Origin: Nostoc sp. C052
Lineage (GTDB): Bacteria; Cyanobacteriota; Cyanobacteriia; Cyanobacteriales; Nostocaceae
Assembly: GCF_013393905.1 (NCBI RefSeq)
Contig: NZ_CP040272.1
Coordinates: 7,077,501 to 7,141,500 of the forward strand
Direction of reading: 5' to 3'
DNA length: 64,000 bases
Translations under genes and position numbers: made by a program
Shown: one piece after another, positions 9,726 to 19,215 of the stretch
Layout of the letters: the number at the start of each line of letters is the position of its first letter
Numbering within the stretch: the first letter of the stretch is position 1
The notes under the pieces: model-generated
Databases searched by the model: none
What the model was told of the DNA's origin: nothing
Seen by the model: the letters and a program-made list of their open reading frames with translations, nothing else

Positions 9726-12700
9726 TTAGTTGTCCCCAATGAGATTAACGATCGCTGTAGCTAAATCTACCGGATCAACTGGCTTAGGTAGGTGTTTTTG
9801 AAATCCGGCGGCCATTGCTTGGTTATAATTAATTTCTCCAGCATAAGCTGTCAATGCGATCGCGGGAATTTGTCCGCCTTGATCTGGTGGTAATTTTCTC
9901 ACCTCGCGCAGCAACATATAGCCATCCATTAAGGGCATTCCAATATCGCTTAACAAAATATCTGGCGATGATTGCACTAATGTTTGCAATGCTTCATCTG
10001 CTGATTCAACTGCTGTTACCGTCGCGCCATATTGTTCCAGCACAAAGCTAAAAAACTCTCGCACATCAGCTTGATCGTCCACAAGCAGTATTTGCACTCC
10101 CGCAAGTAATGTGTCGTCATTACTGAGTTCTGGTTGAGAAGGCTCACTACTACTGACTCGCAACTCAGAATTTTTCAGCAAAGGTAGGCTGACTGTAAAG
10201 GTAGCCCCAAGTCCATCTCCCAGACTCTCTGCTTGAACTGTCCCACCATGAAGTTCTACTAGATGGCGCACAATGGCCAGTCCTAATCCCAGTCCACCAA
10301 AGACTCTGGTTGTTTTAGCATCTGCTTGTCGGAAGTAGTCAAAGACGTAGGGCAAAAATTCCGGGCTGATTCCTTTACCTGTATCAATTACCTGGATTTG
10401 GGCATCTAACCCAACTTGTTTGAGATGTACTTCTACAAGTCCGTCTGTGGGGGTAAATTTCACGGCATTGGAAAGGAGATTCCACATCACTTGTTGCAAG
10501 CGATCGCTATCACCCAGAACTTTGCCGATATCATTACTTAATACTGTTTGAATTTGAATTGATTTGGCTTCTGCTGCTAAACGCACCGTTTCTAATGCAG
10601 CTGTGATCGCTACTTTCAAATCGACTGCATAGAGATTTAAGCTAACTTTACCTTGTAAAATCCGCGAAACATCAAGTAAATCTCCAATCAATTGGGTTTG
10701 TAATTTGGCATTCCGCTCGATTGTTTCTAATGCCCGGATTTTAGTGGCTTCGTCAAACTTGCGGGTTCTGAGTAACTTTGCCCATCCTAAAATTGGATTC
10801 AAAGGAGTTCGGAGTTCATGGGAAAGGACAGCCAGAAATTCATCCTTAATCCGGTTGGCTGTCTCGGCTTGTGCCCTGGCAGTCTTTTCAGCTTCGTAAA
10901 GTTGAGCGCGAGCGATCGCTTGACCACATTGTTGTCCCAGTGTCAACATAAATCCCCGGTCTTCTTCGGTAAATATTTGGACAGTGGTAAAGCTTAATCC
11001 CAATGCCCCAATTACTTTGCCTTCTGCAATCAAGGGAATGGAAGCCCAGGCATTATTTCCGGTGAGGGTAACAACATCTGTTAAACTCGGATATCTAGCA
11101 ATCATGGTTGCTAAATTTTCGACAAAAATTGGTTGCCTAGTTCTAACTGTTTCCGCTATTTGGTTAGGCGCGGTGATGGGAAAACTTGCCCAGGTATCAA
11201 TGAGTGATTGGGGATAGCCAATTGCTTGCACAACCTTTAAATTACTACCGAGTTGATCAAGTAAGACAACAGAACCACCAGTAGCTTCCAAGGTGGAAAT
11301 CCCTTGGTTCACCACGACATCAGCCACTTGTTGGGGAGTTAGGGCTTCTGAGAGGGCAGCAGTTATTCTTTGTAAAAGTATGGTGCGATTGACAGACCTT
11401 TCAGCGGCCTGTTTTGCCTGTTGAGTTTCTTGGTAGAGTCTAGCATTGTCGATGGCCGTCGCTGCCCGTCGAGCAATATCTTCTGCTAAAGCCAAGTCTG
11501 TTTGTTGGTAATACCGGCCTGACTCGGCTGTAAAAAAAGAGATCGATCCAAATAATTGCCCGCGAGAACGAACTGGAATCACCATTAGAGAACGCATACC
11601 TAGACTTCGCAGCAATTGCAGATGTTCGTCATCTTCTGATATCTCTACCAAATGAGAGTTTGATAATTCGGGGAAAAAGACAGATATTCCTAGCTGTAGC
11701 TGCTGTACAAGCTGTTTGGCTCTGGTTTGGGGTCGATAGCGCAGTCGGATTTCGTCTAAAATATTTAGTTTTGTGGGATCGGCAATTGCGATCGCAATTT
11801 GTTTACTTGACCAATCTTCTTGAAAAACATCTACAATACACCAGTCAGCTAAGGTAGGAACTGCCAGATTCGCCACACTTTTTAAGGCAATTTCATAATC
11901 TAATGACGCAGCTAGTAAGGTGCTGGCTTCGACTAAAAAGTTTTGGGTGGCTTCAACTCGTTTGCGTTCGCTAATATCTTCAATAATCCCTAATGCATAA
12001 TTTGGCTGTCCGTTAGCATCCCAAACTGCTGACGAAGTCAGGTTTACCCAAACGATAGAACCATCTTTGCGGATGTAGCGTTTCTCAAGGGAATAACCAC
12101 TAATTTCCTTTGCTAAAACTCGCCGAGCATTTTCCCAATCAACAGCTAAATCGTCAGGGTGGGTAATTTCTTGGAAGTTCATTTGGATTAACTCTTCATG
12201 GCTATACCCAGTAATCTCACAGAGGGCAGGATTCACCTGAATAAATCGTCCATCCAAAGCTACTAAAGTAATACCAACAGCTGCCTGGTCAAACATTGCC
12301 CGGAACTTTTCTTCACCTTCTCGCAAAGCAACTTCTGTTTGCTTTGCTGCTGTCACATCTGCCAAAATAATTCCAATTCCTACCGTTTCACCCATTGCGT
12401 TGTTGACTGGATAATAATTGCCTAGCCAGTAGCCGTAACGTTCTGGTCGTTCCCTTGTCTCACCGCTGATTTCGACATTCAGTAGGGGTTCTCCAGTTTC
12501 TAATACGCGTTGTAACTGTTGCTCAAACTCAGCAGCCATCGCTGGTAACACTTCCTTAAATTTGCGTCCTAGATGTTCTTCGATAGTCAAACCGTTAATG
12601 TCAGCAAAAACCTGATTAATTCTGATATATCGCAGTTGGCGATCTAAAAAGCATACGGCAACAGGAGCAGCTGCGAGTAGCGCATCCAAAAGAGATAGAG

Positions 12701-14777
12701 ATTCAGCATAATGGATTAAAGCCTGGTTGATATCTCGATAAAGTCGGGAATTTTCTATTGCTAAGGCTGCACGATGGGTAATCTCTGTTGCTAAAGTTAG
12801 GTCAGTGCGATCGTAGCGGCGGTCTGATCGAGTGCTGACAAAGGTGATAGTGCCAAGTATTCGCCCTTGTGTGATTAACGGCACAATCATCACAGACTTC
12901 ATCCCCAATTGCCGAACAAGTTCTAAGTGTTCCTGATTTTGAGTACTTGTGACTAATAGCGAGTCAGATAACTCTGAGATTAATTCACTTTGTCCAGTTC
13001 GCAATACTCTAGTGATCGCACTTGTACCCTTGTAATCTGTTGCATACTCTTGAAGTTTACGCGCCAACTCCGCTTTTGATGGGTCTGCATGGGTAATGGG
13101 TAGGCGGCGAATGGAACCATCTTCATTTAAAATGTCTACGCTACACCAATCCGCAAGCTGGGGAACTGAGATTTTGGCAATCTGTTCTAAGGTTTGTTCG
13201 TAATCTAGTGAAGTCGAGAGTAAACTACTAACTTGGGCAATATAGCGCAGTCTTTCTTCAGCCTGCTTGCGTTCTGTAATATCGAGAACAAAAAAAGCTC
13301 CTCGATCTACAGTCCCTTCAAAATGGCTACCACCTGCCAAAATTGGTAAGCGTGAGCCGTCTTTACGGACATATTCTTTTTGATATGGTGTGCAAAAGAA
13401 ACTGTCTTGAAATTCAGTTAGTGCTTCCTTATCGAGTGGCAGATATTCTGTAGGAGTCAATTTTTGCCAATTAATTTTTCCAGAAACTAATTCTTCACGG
13501 GTATAACCCACCATATTCAGCAAGGCATCGTTAGCATCTGTAATTCTACCGTCTCTATCCCAGAAGCCAATACCAATCATATTGGACTCAACTACGCTAC
13601 GAAACTTCGCTTCGCTTTCGCGTAATGCTTGCTCAGTTTGTTTGAGTTGAGTAATATCAATTGAACTAATGCCCACTCCCAACAACTGCCCATCTGGCAA
13701 ACACACCGGACAATAGCTGACAAGACCATAACGATATACCCCAGGCGGATAGGTTTCACCGTTCACTTCTTGGTCAAGTAAGGGCTGTCTAGATTCCATC
13801 ACTTGCTCAAAAACAGGCTCAATTTGTGCCGCCCATTCCGGTAATACTTCCCTAAAGGTGCGACCAATATGTTGATTTTGCGGTACACCGTTAATAGCAG
13901 CCAGGGTTTCATTAGCATAAATGTAACGAAGTTCAGTATCGAGAAAAGCCAGCGCCACAGGTGAACTAGTAAGCCAAGCATTGAGTAACGCCAGAGATTC
14001 GTCTTTTTGCTGAATAGCTTGCTGAAGTTCCTGGTGCAACCTGGCTTTTTCTAGTTCTGCTTGCTTGCGTTCAGTAATATTCACACCTGCACAGGTAATA
14101 CCCTGAATGCGATTATCTACATCCCTTAGCGGTTCAACTAGCAAATCATAATAACGGTCTTCTCCACAAGCTGTCAGATAAACCTCTTCACGGGCTGAAA
14201 CGCCAGTCTCTATTACCTTCAGCTTAATTGCCCTCAATTGTTCTGCTACTATAGCTGGAAATAATTCATCATCAGACTTACCTAGCATTTCTTCAGCAGT
14301 GTCTAGACCTTGAGGATTATGAATCCACTGGTATCGTAAATCACGATCCTGCTGAAAGATTGTGATATCTGAACTACTTAACGCTAATCGAAATCGTTCT
14401 TCACTAACTCTCAGCTTTTGGAAATTTTCATCAGCCCGTTTTTTAGCAGTCTTTAATGCCTCACAGATGATACTAAAGAGCAATCCTTGTAATGCAAACA
14501 AACCAATTCTCACACAATTTGAGAGGTCAAAACTTAGCTCAAAAACTGGCGGGAGAAAGAAGTAATTGCTCAGTAACGCAGACAAGGAGGTTGCCAATAG
14601 CCCTGATTTCAAACCACCATACCAAGCACTCAGCATGACAGCGCTAAAAAATAGCAAAAAAGGAGTTCCACTCATGCTTAACCAGGGGTCTAGCATCAAC
14701 ATTAGCATTAATGCAGATGTGACAATTAATACAGCAATGCTGTAACGCACTAATTGAGAATAATGAATATGGGGCAT
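9726..14777 (-). CDS. Large hybrid histidine kinase: membrane N terminus, multiple PAS and GAF, HisKA-HATPase-REC
   Basis: 1683 residues from ATG 14777; a TTG at 14795 would add six residues. The N-terminal ~100 residues hold three to four hydrophobic segments with the DUF4118-like pattern of KdpD-type membrane domains. Then follow PAS domains (~120-245, ~260-385, ~385-505), a GAF (~520-680), two more PAS (~690-940), two GAF domains (~950-1110 and ~1120-1280), HisKA with the phospho-His in AVLSHELRTPLNPILGW, an HATPase (GGLGLGLAIVRHL) and a C-terminal receiver (ILLSDIGMPLMDG). None of the three GAF domains has the Cys-His bilin motif, so they are not obvious photoreceptors. The signal is unknown. 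The kinase-receiver end closely resembles the protein at 19216-24120. The gene is monocistronic as far as can be seen. Confidence 0.9.
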   Translation of the reverse strand: MPHIHYSQLVRYSIAVLIVTSALMLMLMLDPWLSMSGTPFLLFFSAVMLSAWYGGLKSGLLATSLSALLSNYFFLPPVFELSFDLSNCVRIGLFALQGLLFSIICEALKTAKKRADENFQKLRVSEERFRLALSSSDITIFQQDRDLRYQWIHNPQGLDTAEEMLGKSDDELFPAIVAEQLRAIKLKVIETGVSAREEVYLTACGEDRYYDLLVEPLRDVDNRIQGITCAGVNITERKQAELEKARLHQELQQAIQQKDESLALLNAWLTSSPVALAFLDTELRYIYANETLAAINGVPQNQHIGRTFREVLPEWAAQIEPVFEQVMESRQPLLDQEVNGETYPPGVYRYGLVSYCPVCLPDGQLLGVGISSIDITQLKQTEQALRESEAKFRSVVESNMIGIGFWDRDGRITDANDALLNMVGYTREELVSGKINWQKLTPTEYLPLDKEALTEFQDSFFCTPYQKEYVRKDGSRLPILAGGSHFEGTVDRGAFFVLDITERKQAEERLRYIAQVSSLLSTSLDYEQTLEQIAKISVPQLADWCSVDILNEDGSIRRLPITHADPSKAELARKLQEYATDYKGTSAITRVLRTGQSELISELSDSLLVTSTQNQEHLELVRQLGMKSVMIVPLITQGRILGTITFVSTRSDRRYDRTDLTLATEITHRAALAIENSRLYRDINQALIHYAESLSLLDALLAAAPVAVCFLDRQLRYIRINQVFADINGLTIEEHLGRKFKEVLPAMAAEFEQQLQRVLETGEPLLNVEISGETRERPERYGYWLGNYYPVNNAMGETVGIGIILADVTAAKQTEVALREGEEKFRAMFDQAAVGITLVALDGRFIQVNPALCEITGYSHEELIQMNFQEITHPDDLAVDWENARRVLAKEISGYSLEKRYIRKDGSIVWVNLTSSAVWDANGQPNYALGIIEDISERKRVEATQNFLVEASTLLAASLDYEIALKSVANLAVPTLADWCIVDVFQEDWSSKQIAIAIADPTKLNILDEIRLRYRPQTRAKQLVQQLQLGISVFFPELSNSHLVEISEDDEHLQLLRSLGMRSLMVIPVRSRGQLFGSISFFTAESGRYYQQTDLALAEDIARRAATAIDNARLYQETQQAKQAAERSVNRTILLQRITAALSEALTPQQVADVVVNQGISTLEATGGSVVLLDQLGSNLKVVQAIGYPQSLIDTWASFPITAPNQIAETVRTRQPIFVENLATMIARYPSLTDVVTLTGNNAWASIPLIAEGKVIGALGLSFTTVQIFTEEDRGFMLTLGQQCGQAIARAQLYEAEKTARAQAETANRIKDEFLAVLSHELRTPLNPILGWAKLLRTRKFDEATKIRALETIERNAKLQTQLIGDLLDVSRILQGKVSLNLYAVDLKVAITAALETVRLAAEAKSIQIQTVLSNDIGKVLGDSDRLQQVMWNLLSNAVKFTPTDGLVEVHLKQVGLDAQIQVIDTGKGISPEFLPYVFDYFRQADAKTTRVFGGLGLGLAIVRHLVELHGGTVQAESLGDGLGATFTVSLPLLKNSELRVSSSEPSQPELSNDDTLLAGVQILLVDDQADVREFFSFVLEQYGATVTAVESADEALQTLVQSSPDILLSDIGMPLMDGYMLLREVRKLPPDQGGQIPAIALTAYAGEINYNQAMAAGFQKHLPKPVDPVDLATAIVNLIGDN

Positions 14778-15140
14778 GAAAAGTTCTTGGAACAACCAAT
14801 ACTTATTGCATAGGCTTTATATACCCTAAGCTAGCTTGCAAGTTTTGGTAACTTATCTACAGATAGATTTTTATTTATTAAAAAAACTTCTTTCGTTAGA
14901 GGTTAATTACTCGGTTATATAGTAATAAAAGTGAGAACTTATCATTAACCTTCATTCATAACATTGGTTTGCTGATGATATAATACTCAATTTAAAGAAA
15001 TGCTGTAATCCAAGTTTATGATAAATGCCAAAACAAAGATGATTTTAAATATCCGATATATCTTTTGCTTCCATCTCCAACACCAAATTTGACTAAAAGA
15101 TGTGGGTGAATTAAAATAAATCGCAATTAGACAGAGACTC
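14778..15140. other. Intergenic, no feature seen
   Basis: About 360 AT-rich bases between the large kinase start and the PEP-CTERM gene end. It presumably holds the kinase promoter. I see no reading frame with coding character, no strong hairpin and no repeat. Confidence 0.4.
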
Positions 15141-15860
15141 TTAGCTGACTGTTGATTTTTGTTTATGTTTGCGTAAAATTGTTTTGCTTGTACCCCAAAA
15201 ACCTATAGCTAGTATTCCTAATGTGAAAGAGGGTTCAGGAATAGAGTCAACTCGGCGAAACTCAATCGGCGTACCGAAAAGCAAATTACCATTGGCTCCA
15301 AAAATCTCGTCTAAAGAGTCGATACCATTTTCAAAGACAGTTACACTAGAAATCACCTTACCACCAGAACTTGTTGGACAGCCATTAGGAGAGTTATTTC
15401 CAATGTAGTCAGTCGGTTCCCACAAAAGTTGCAAATTGCAGCTTGTTGCTAAAACCTTGCTAGAGTCAAGAGTATGTTCCGACTCTGGTCGATTACATAA
15501 TCCTGTAACAGAATAGTTTGTATCAAAGGCACGAATGCTGAGATTTACTGCTGAATTCTCTTGGCTAAAAGAATAAAGACGGAAGCGATTAATACTTTTT
15601 TGCTCAAGATAAATATTCTGTGTTCCAGCTACAGGGTTTGTATTGGTCAATTCTACACTACAACTTGACAGAGTGATCGGTGGAACTGAAGGGTTAGCTG
15701 TCACTTGTTGGGAGTTATCGAACAAACCAGTAAACCACTGTGTTACTTGTTTGACTTGTGTTTCAAGTGGTGGCGCAGTAATAGCATTAGCACGAGTTGC
15801 CTGAATAAGTGTGAATGCTGAAAATAATGCTGTCAGAGTATATACTTTGATGAAATTCAT
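15141..15860 (-). CDS. Exported PEP-CTERM sorting-domain protein
   Basis: 239 residues. An N-terminal signal peptide (hydrophobic ~5-20, likely cut after ATRANA) is followed by a ~185-residue extracytoplasmic body with five or six cysteines that could form disulfides. It ends in a PEP-CTERM tail: PEPS, a hydrophobic helix (FTLGILAIGFWG) and the basic end RKHKQK. PEP-CTERM proteins are recognised by exosortase and anchored or released at the envelope; an exosortase is not in this window. The body matches no family I recognise. The gene stands alone between a kinase and bioF. Confidence 0.8.
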   Translation of the reverse strand: MNFIKVYTLTALFSAFTLIQATRANAITAPPLETQVKQVTQWFTGLFDNSQQVTANPSVPPITLSSCSVELTNTNPVAGTQNIYLEQKSINRFRLYSFSQENSAVNLSIRAFDTNYSVTGLCNRPESEHTLDSSKVLATSCNLQLLWEPTDYIGNNSPNGCPTSSGGKVISSVTVFENGIDSLDEIFGANGNLLFGTPIEFRRVDSIPEPSFTLGILAIGFWGTSKTILRKHKQKSTVS

Positions 15861-16087
15861 AAATTAATGCAACATCTGAAATTTCAAAGTATTTTATCTT
15901 ACTTTTGCTATGACACAATGCTCAGTTAGGAATAAAAATTAAATAACATACAATTTTTGTCTCTGGTTTATCTCACCCTCAATGCCTCTCCGATATATTG
16001 GAGAGGGAAGCTAGAGACTGGATGAGTTTTGCATCTTATTTAATCCACGTTCCTTAGTTAGTTCGGCATCGATAAGACTATCTTCAA

Positions 16088-17281
16088 TTAATCTTTCAGT
16101 ACTGCTACCAATTTTTCAATATGCACTGCTTCGTGAGTTGCCATTAAAGATATTCTGATCCGACTTGTGGGCACTGTGGGAGGACGAATTGCTGGGGCAA
16201 AAATGCCAGCATTTCTTAGCTGTTTTCCAGCTTGGAGGGCATCTTTGGCACTAGGCAATTGAAAACATAATATTGGTGATTCTGAAGGCAGTAATTTTAG
16301 ATTGGGTAACTGTTGTTGCAGCAAACTTTTCAAGTAATGTACGTTTTCCCACAATTTGTTCCGGCGTTGCGGTTCTTGTTGCACTATCTTGATTGCCGCT
16401 AAGGCTGCCGCCGTATCAGCAGGTGAAAGCCCAGTGGTGTAAATCCAAGTAGGTGCGCGGTTTCGCAAAAAGTCGATTAGGGCGCTACTTCCTGCCACAT
16501 ACCCACCTAAACTAGCCAAAGCTTTACTTAAGGTGCCAATTTGAATTAATGGCTTTCCCGTACATCCAAAATGTTCCACACACCCAGCGCCAGTTTTTCC
16601 TAGTACGCCAGTGGCATGAGCTTCATCGACTAGTAGCATACAGCTAAATTCATCAGCAAGATCCAATAGTGCAGGCAATGGACATAAATCGCCATCCATG
16701 CTAAAGACACTATCAGTAAGAATCAAACAGCGTCGGTAATTTTGCCGCTGTTGACTCAAGTGAGTTTTTAAGACTTCTACATCACAGTGCGGGTATTCTA
16801 CAAATGCTGCACCGCTGAGAATCGCTCCATTTTTCAGACTGGAATGATTGTACTGGTCAGAGAAAATTAAATCACGCTTGCCTACCAAAGCAGTAATTGC
16901 ACCCAAATTGGCTAGATACCCGGAACTAAATACCAAGGCATCTTCTGTTTGTTTGGTAGATGCGATCGCCTCCTCTAACTCCCTGTGTAATTCTCGATGC
17001 CCACTGAGTAATCTAGAACCAGTACTACCAGTGCCAAATTGGGCGATCGCAGCCGTCGCCGCTGCCATCAACCGCTCATCCCCAGCCAATCCCAAATAGT
17101 CATTGCTGGCAAAATTAATTACCTCTTGCCCAGCTAAAACCACCGTTGCACCCGGACGACCATCGATAGGTTGTACTGAACGATACCAGTCTGCCCGATG
17201 AATTGTTGCTAAGGACTGTTCTAGCCAGGCATAAGGTTCGCGTCGCTTCGCTCCGAATTCAAAATTCAAAATGACGCTCAC
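16088..17281 (-). CDS. bioF: 8-amino-7-oxononanoate synthase
   Basis: 397 residues, an alpha-oxoamine synthase. It condenses pimeloyl-ACP/CoA with alanine to give 8-amino-7-oxononanoate, the first ring-forming precursor step of biotin synthesis. Visible motifs are NFASNDYLGLAGD, GTGSTGSRLLSGHRELH, the PLP region LVDEAHATGVLG and the Schiff-base lysine in IGTLSKALASLGGY. The length is normal for the family. The start is GTG at 17281, and the first 15 residues (MSVILNFEFGAKRRE) are encoded entirely by interspersed repeat DNA; the family-like sequence begins at about EPYAWLEQSLA. No standard start codon occurs between the repeat and the conserved domain except TTG inside the repeat. There are no other bio genes nearby. 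Confidence 0.92.
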   Translation of the reverse strand: MSVILNFEFGAKRREPYAWLEQSLATIHRADWYRSVQPIDGRPGATVVLAGQEVINFASNDYLGLAGDERLMAAATAAIAQFGTGSTGSRLLSGHRELHRELEEAIASTKQTEDALVFSSGYLANLGAITALVGKRDLIFSDQYNHSSLKNGAILSGAAFVEYPHCDVEVLKTHLSQQRQNYRRCLILTDSVFSMDGDLCPLPALLDLADEFSCMLLVDEAHATGVLGKTGAGCVEHFGCTGKPLIQIGTLSKALASLGGYVAGSSALIDFLRNRAPTWIYTTGLSPADTAAALAAIKIVQQEPQRRNKLWENVHYLKSLLQQQLPNLKLLPSESPILCFQLPSAKDALQAGKQLRNAGIFAPAIRPPTVPTSRIRISLMATHEAVHIEKLVAVLKD

Positions 17282-17320
17282 AGATTCGCTAACGCTACGC
17301 TAACAAAATTCAAAATTAAT
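17236..17320. repeat. Core-in-heptamer repeat, copy A
   Basis: A GC-rich core of 34 bases (17271-17304), beginning ATGACGCTC and ending GCTAAC, is flanked on both sides by AATTCAA-type heptamers (17255-17270 and 17305-17320). A further repeat piece (CGCGTCGCTTCGCTCC) abuts it on the bioF side. The bioF start codon lies inside the core. Confidence 0.6.
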
Positions 17321-17416
17321 GATCCCTATAAATAATAAATAAATTTAGGGACTTGTATTATGAGTTGTTTTTGGTCAGTGGGCATAAGGGGGGCAGGGGG
17401 AGAATAAGAAATAACT

Positions 17417-17444
17417 AATGACAAATGACCAATGACCAATGACA
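17417..17444. repeat. STRR heptamer tract (AATGACC)
   Basis: Four tandem AATGACM heptamers end one base before the ruvA stop codon region at 17446. Confidence 0.5.
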
Positions 17445-17445
17445 A

Positions 17446-18078
17446 TTAAACTTGTTCGCTACTGAGATGAGCGATCGCTTGTTTAATCCAGTCTTCGACA
17501 TAAGCATCTTTGGGTAGTCCGATGTCTTCGCTGACTACGTGCAGGGCGTGACTGACCTCATGGGCAGTGTATCCCAAGGCGAAGAGGGTCATTTGCACCT
17601 CTTCGAGAATTCCTGGTGCAGGCCCGCCTGTGGCGACGAAGAACCCGGCTGATTTACGCCACTCGACCAATTTGCTTTTCAGTTCCAAACAGATGCGTTC
17701 AGCGATTTTTTTGCCCACACCTGGAGCCTGAATGAGGATTTGTGTATTGCCAGCGATAATTGCTTGGACTAAATCTGGTAGTTCCAGAGTGTCCAAAAGG
17801 GCGATCGCTAAGGCTGCACCAATCCCTGTGACAGTCAGCAAGTGGCGAAATAAATCGCGTTCGGCTGGGGAAGCAAAGCCATATAGAAAGGGCACTTCTT
17901 CCCGAATTTGCAAATGGGTAAAAATTTGCGCCACTCCTCCTGACTCTGGTAACTGATTGGCTAGCCGTTGGGGAACTTGCAAATCATACCCCAAGCCATT
18001 CACTTCCAGAGTCAGAATCACGCGATTAGCGCCAATTGTTTGGATACCAGCGACTATACCTTTTAAATAACTAATCAT
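17446..18078 (-). CDS. ruvA: Holliday junction branch migration protein RuvA
   Basis: 210 residues. RuvA binds four-way junctions and loads the RuvB motor during recombinational repair. It begins MISYLKGIVAGIQ and contains the OB-fold domain I (LTLEVNGLGYDLQVP), the helix-hairpin-helix domain II (LLTVTGIGAALAIALL and IQAPGVGKKIAERICLELK) and the C-terminal RuvB-binding domain III. An in-frame upstream start would add 16 residues inside spp, but the family start is the ATG at 18078, which overlaps the spp stop by one base (TAATG). ruvA and spp therefore look co-transcribed although functionally unrelated. ruvB and ruvC are not in the window. Confidence 0.93.
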   Translation of the reverse strand: MISYLKGIVAGIQTIGANRVILTLEVNGLGYDLQVPQRLANQLPESGGVAQIFTHLQIREEVPFLYGFASPAERDLFRHLLTVTGIGAALAIALLDTLELPDLVQAIIAGNTQILIQAPGVGKKIAERICLELKSKLVEWRKSAGFFVATGGPAPGILEEVQMTLFALGYTAHEVSHALHVVSEDIGLPKDAYVEDWIKQAIAHLSSEQV

Positions 18079-18836
18079 TACAAGAGACCAAAATAATGTA
18101 AGCCTTCGATAATTCCACCTGCACAAAAACCTTTTGCCAGGTAGCGGTAGTCTGCGGGATACTCATTGTGCCATTGGAGTAACTCTTTGCGGGCATTCCC
18201 CACAATGATTCCCCGTTCGTTGCCTACAGCAAATAAAGCAATATCATTACCTGAATCACCACAGACAACTGTTTGTTCTGCTGCAAATTTCCACTTCTGG
18301 CGTAAAAATTGCATTGCTTGACCTTTATCGCTGGTGCGGGGTACAATGTCAAGGTCTATATCGCTACTGTAGATTAACTTTACATTTAATTTATATTTTT
18401 GCAACTCCGCTTCAAGTTGTGGTAGAACATTCGCAGATGCTTTTTGTTTTAAAAAGAAGCTGACTTTGAAAGGACGCTGTTCTGAATCTGGTTGCCGTAC
18501 TAAGTCATGGTATTTCTCCGTAACAGATAATATTGCTTCGCGTTCCCATCCCGGAGATAAGATTTCTGCCCAATCTGAATCTTGTGTATCAGTACCATTG
18601 AGGTAAATTTCAGTACCCACAGAAAGGACGAGGGCATCTGGTTGCAAAAGATTTTTTTGAGCTTGGAGTTCTTTGTAAAGTACAGGCGATCGCCCAGTAG
18701 AATAAACAATTTTAGTCCCGTATTCTTGGCGATGTCTCTTCAGCAGTTGATTCAGTTCTGGTAAAGCGCTATCATCGCCGACGGTGCGATATACGAGGGT
18801 ATCATCTAGGTCTGTTACAAACAGAAATGGTTTCAT
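18078..18836 (-). CDS. spp: Sucrose-6-phosphate phosphatase
   Basis: 252 residues, a HAD-superfamily hydrolase of the S6PP/Cof type. It removes phosphate from sucrose-6-phosphate in the last step of sucrose synthesis, which cyanobacteria use for osmoprotection and for carbon export to heterocysts. Motif I is DLDDTL with nucleophile Asp9 and acid/base Asp11, motif II is YSTGRS, motif III includes the lysine of TSDKGQAM, and motif IV is CGDSGND. The length matches stand-alone cyanobacterial SPP. The sucrose-phosphate synthase partner is not in the window. A perfect 14-bp inverted repeat lies just upstream (18845-18893). Confidence 0.88.
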   Translation of the reverse strand: MKPFLFVTDLDDTLVYRTVGDDSALPELNQLLKRHRQEYGTKIVYSTGRSPVLYKELQAQKNLLQPDALVLSVGTEIYLNGTDTQDSDWAEILSPGWEREAILSVTEKYHDLVRQPDSEQRPFKVSFFLKQKASANVLPQLEAELQKYKLNVKLIYSSDIDLDIVPRTSDKGQAMQFLRQKWKFAAEQTVVCGDSGNDIALFAVGNERGIIVGNARKELLQWHNEYPADYRYLAKGFCAGGIIEGLHYFGLL

Positions 18837-18844
18837 GATTAGAC

Positions 18845-18893
18845 CTCTTGCAAAATTTCGTTATTCTAACGCGTGAAGAAAATTTTGCAAGAG
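18845..18893. repeat. 14-bp perfect inverted repeat upstream of spp
   Basis: CTCTTGCAAAATTT (18845-18858) and AAATTTTGCAAGAG (18880-18893) are separated by 21 bases, 9 bases upstream of the spp start. On the spp transcript this could form a hairpin close to the start codon. The rest of the gap to 19215 holds nothing I can identify. Confidence 0.6.
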
Positions 18894-19215
18894 ATTTGTT
18901 TACTAAAAAAATGTTATATCAGACAATAAATTCGAGGTTCAATTAAGCATTGAACTGTTTTCTATATAAAGCTTAGGATATGTAGAACAACACCACATCA
19001 CCACATTTGGCTGCTTTTTGAAAGAACTCCACCACATAGATATAGTAAATAGCCTTCCGATTTACGATTTCACTAGTTCATCATCTCGTTCTCATACTCT
19101 GCATGGGAAGCACCAAAAAATAATGTAGAGACTTAGTGCTACGTCTCTTTCGCTTAATGCACTATGATACAATCAATTAAACCACAGATAAGTAGTTAAA
19201 AAGAGTTAAACCGAA

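Noticed and set aside
9726..14777. Photoreceptor role for the three GAF domains of the large kinase
   Set aside because: None carries a Cys-His at the bilin site or a DXCF motif.
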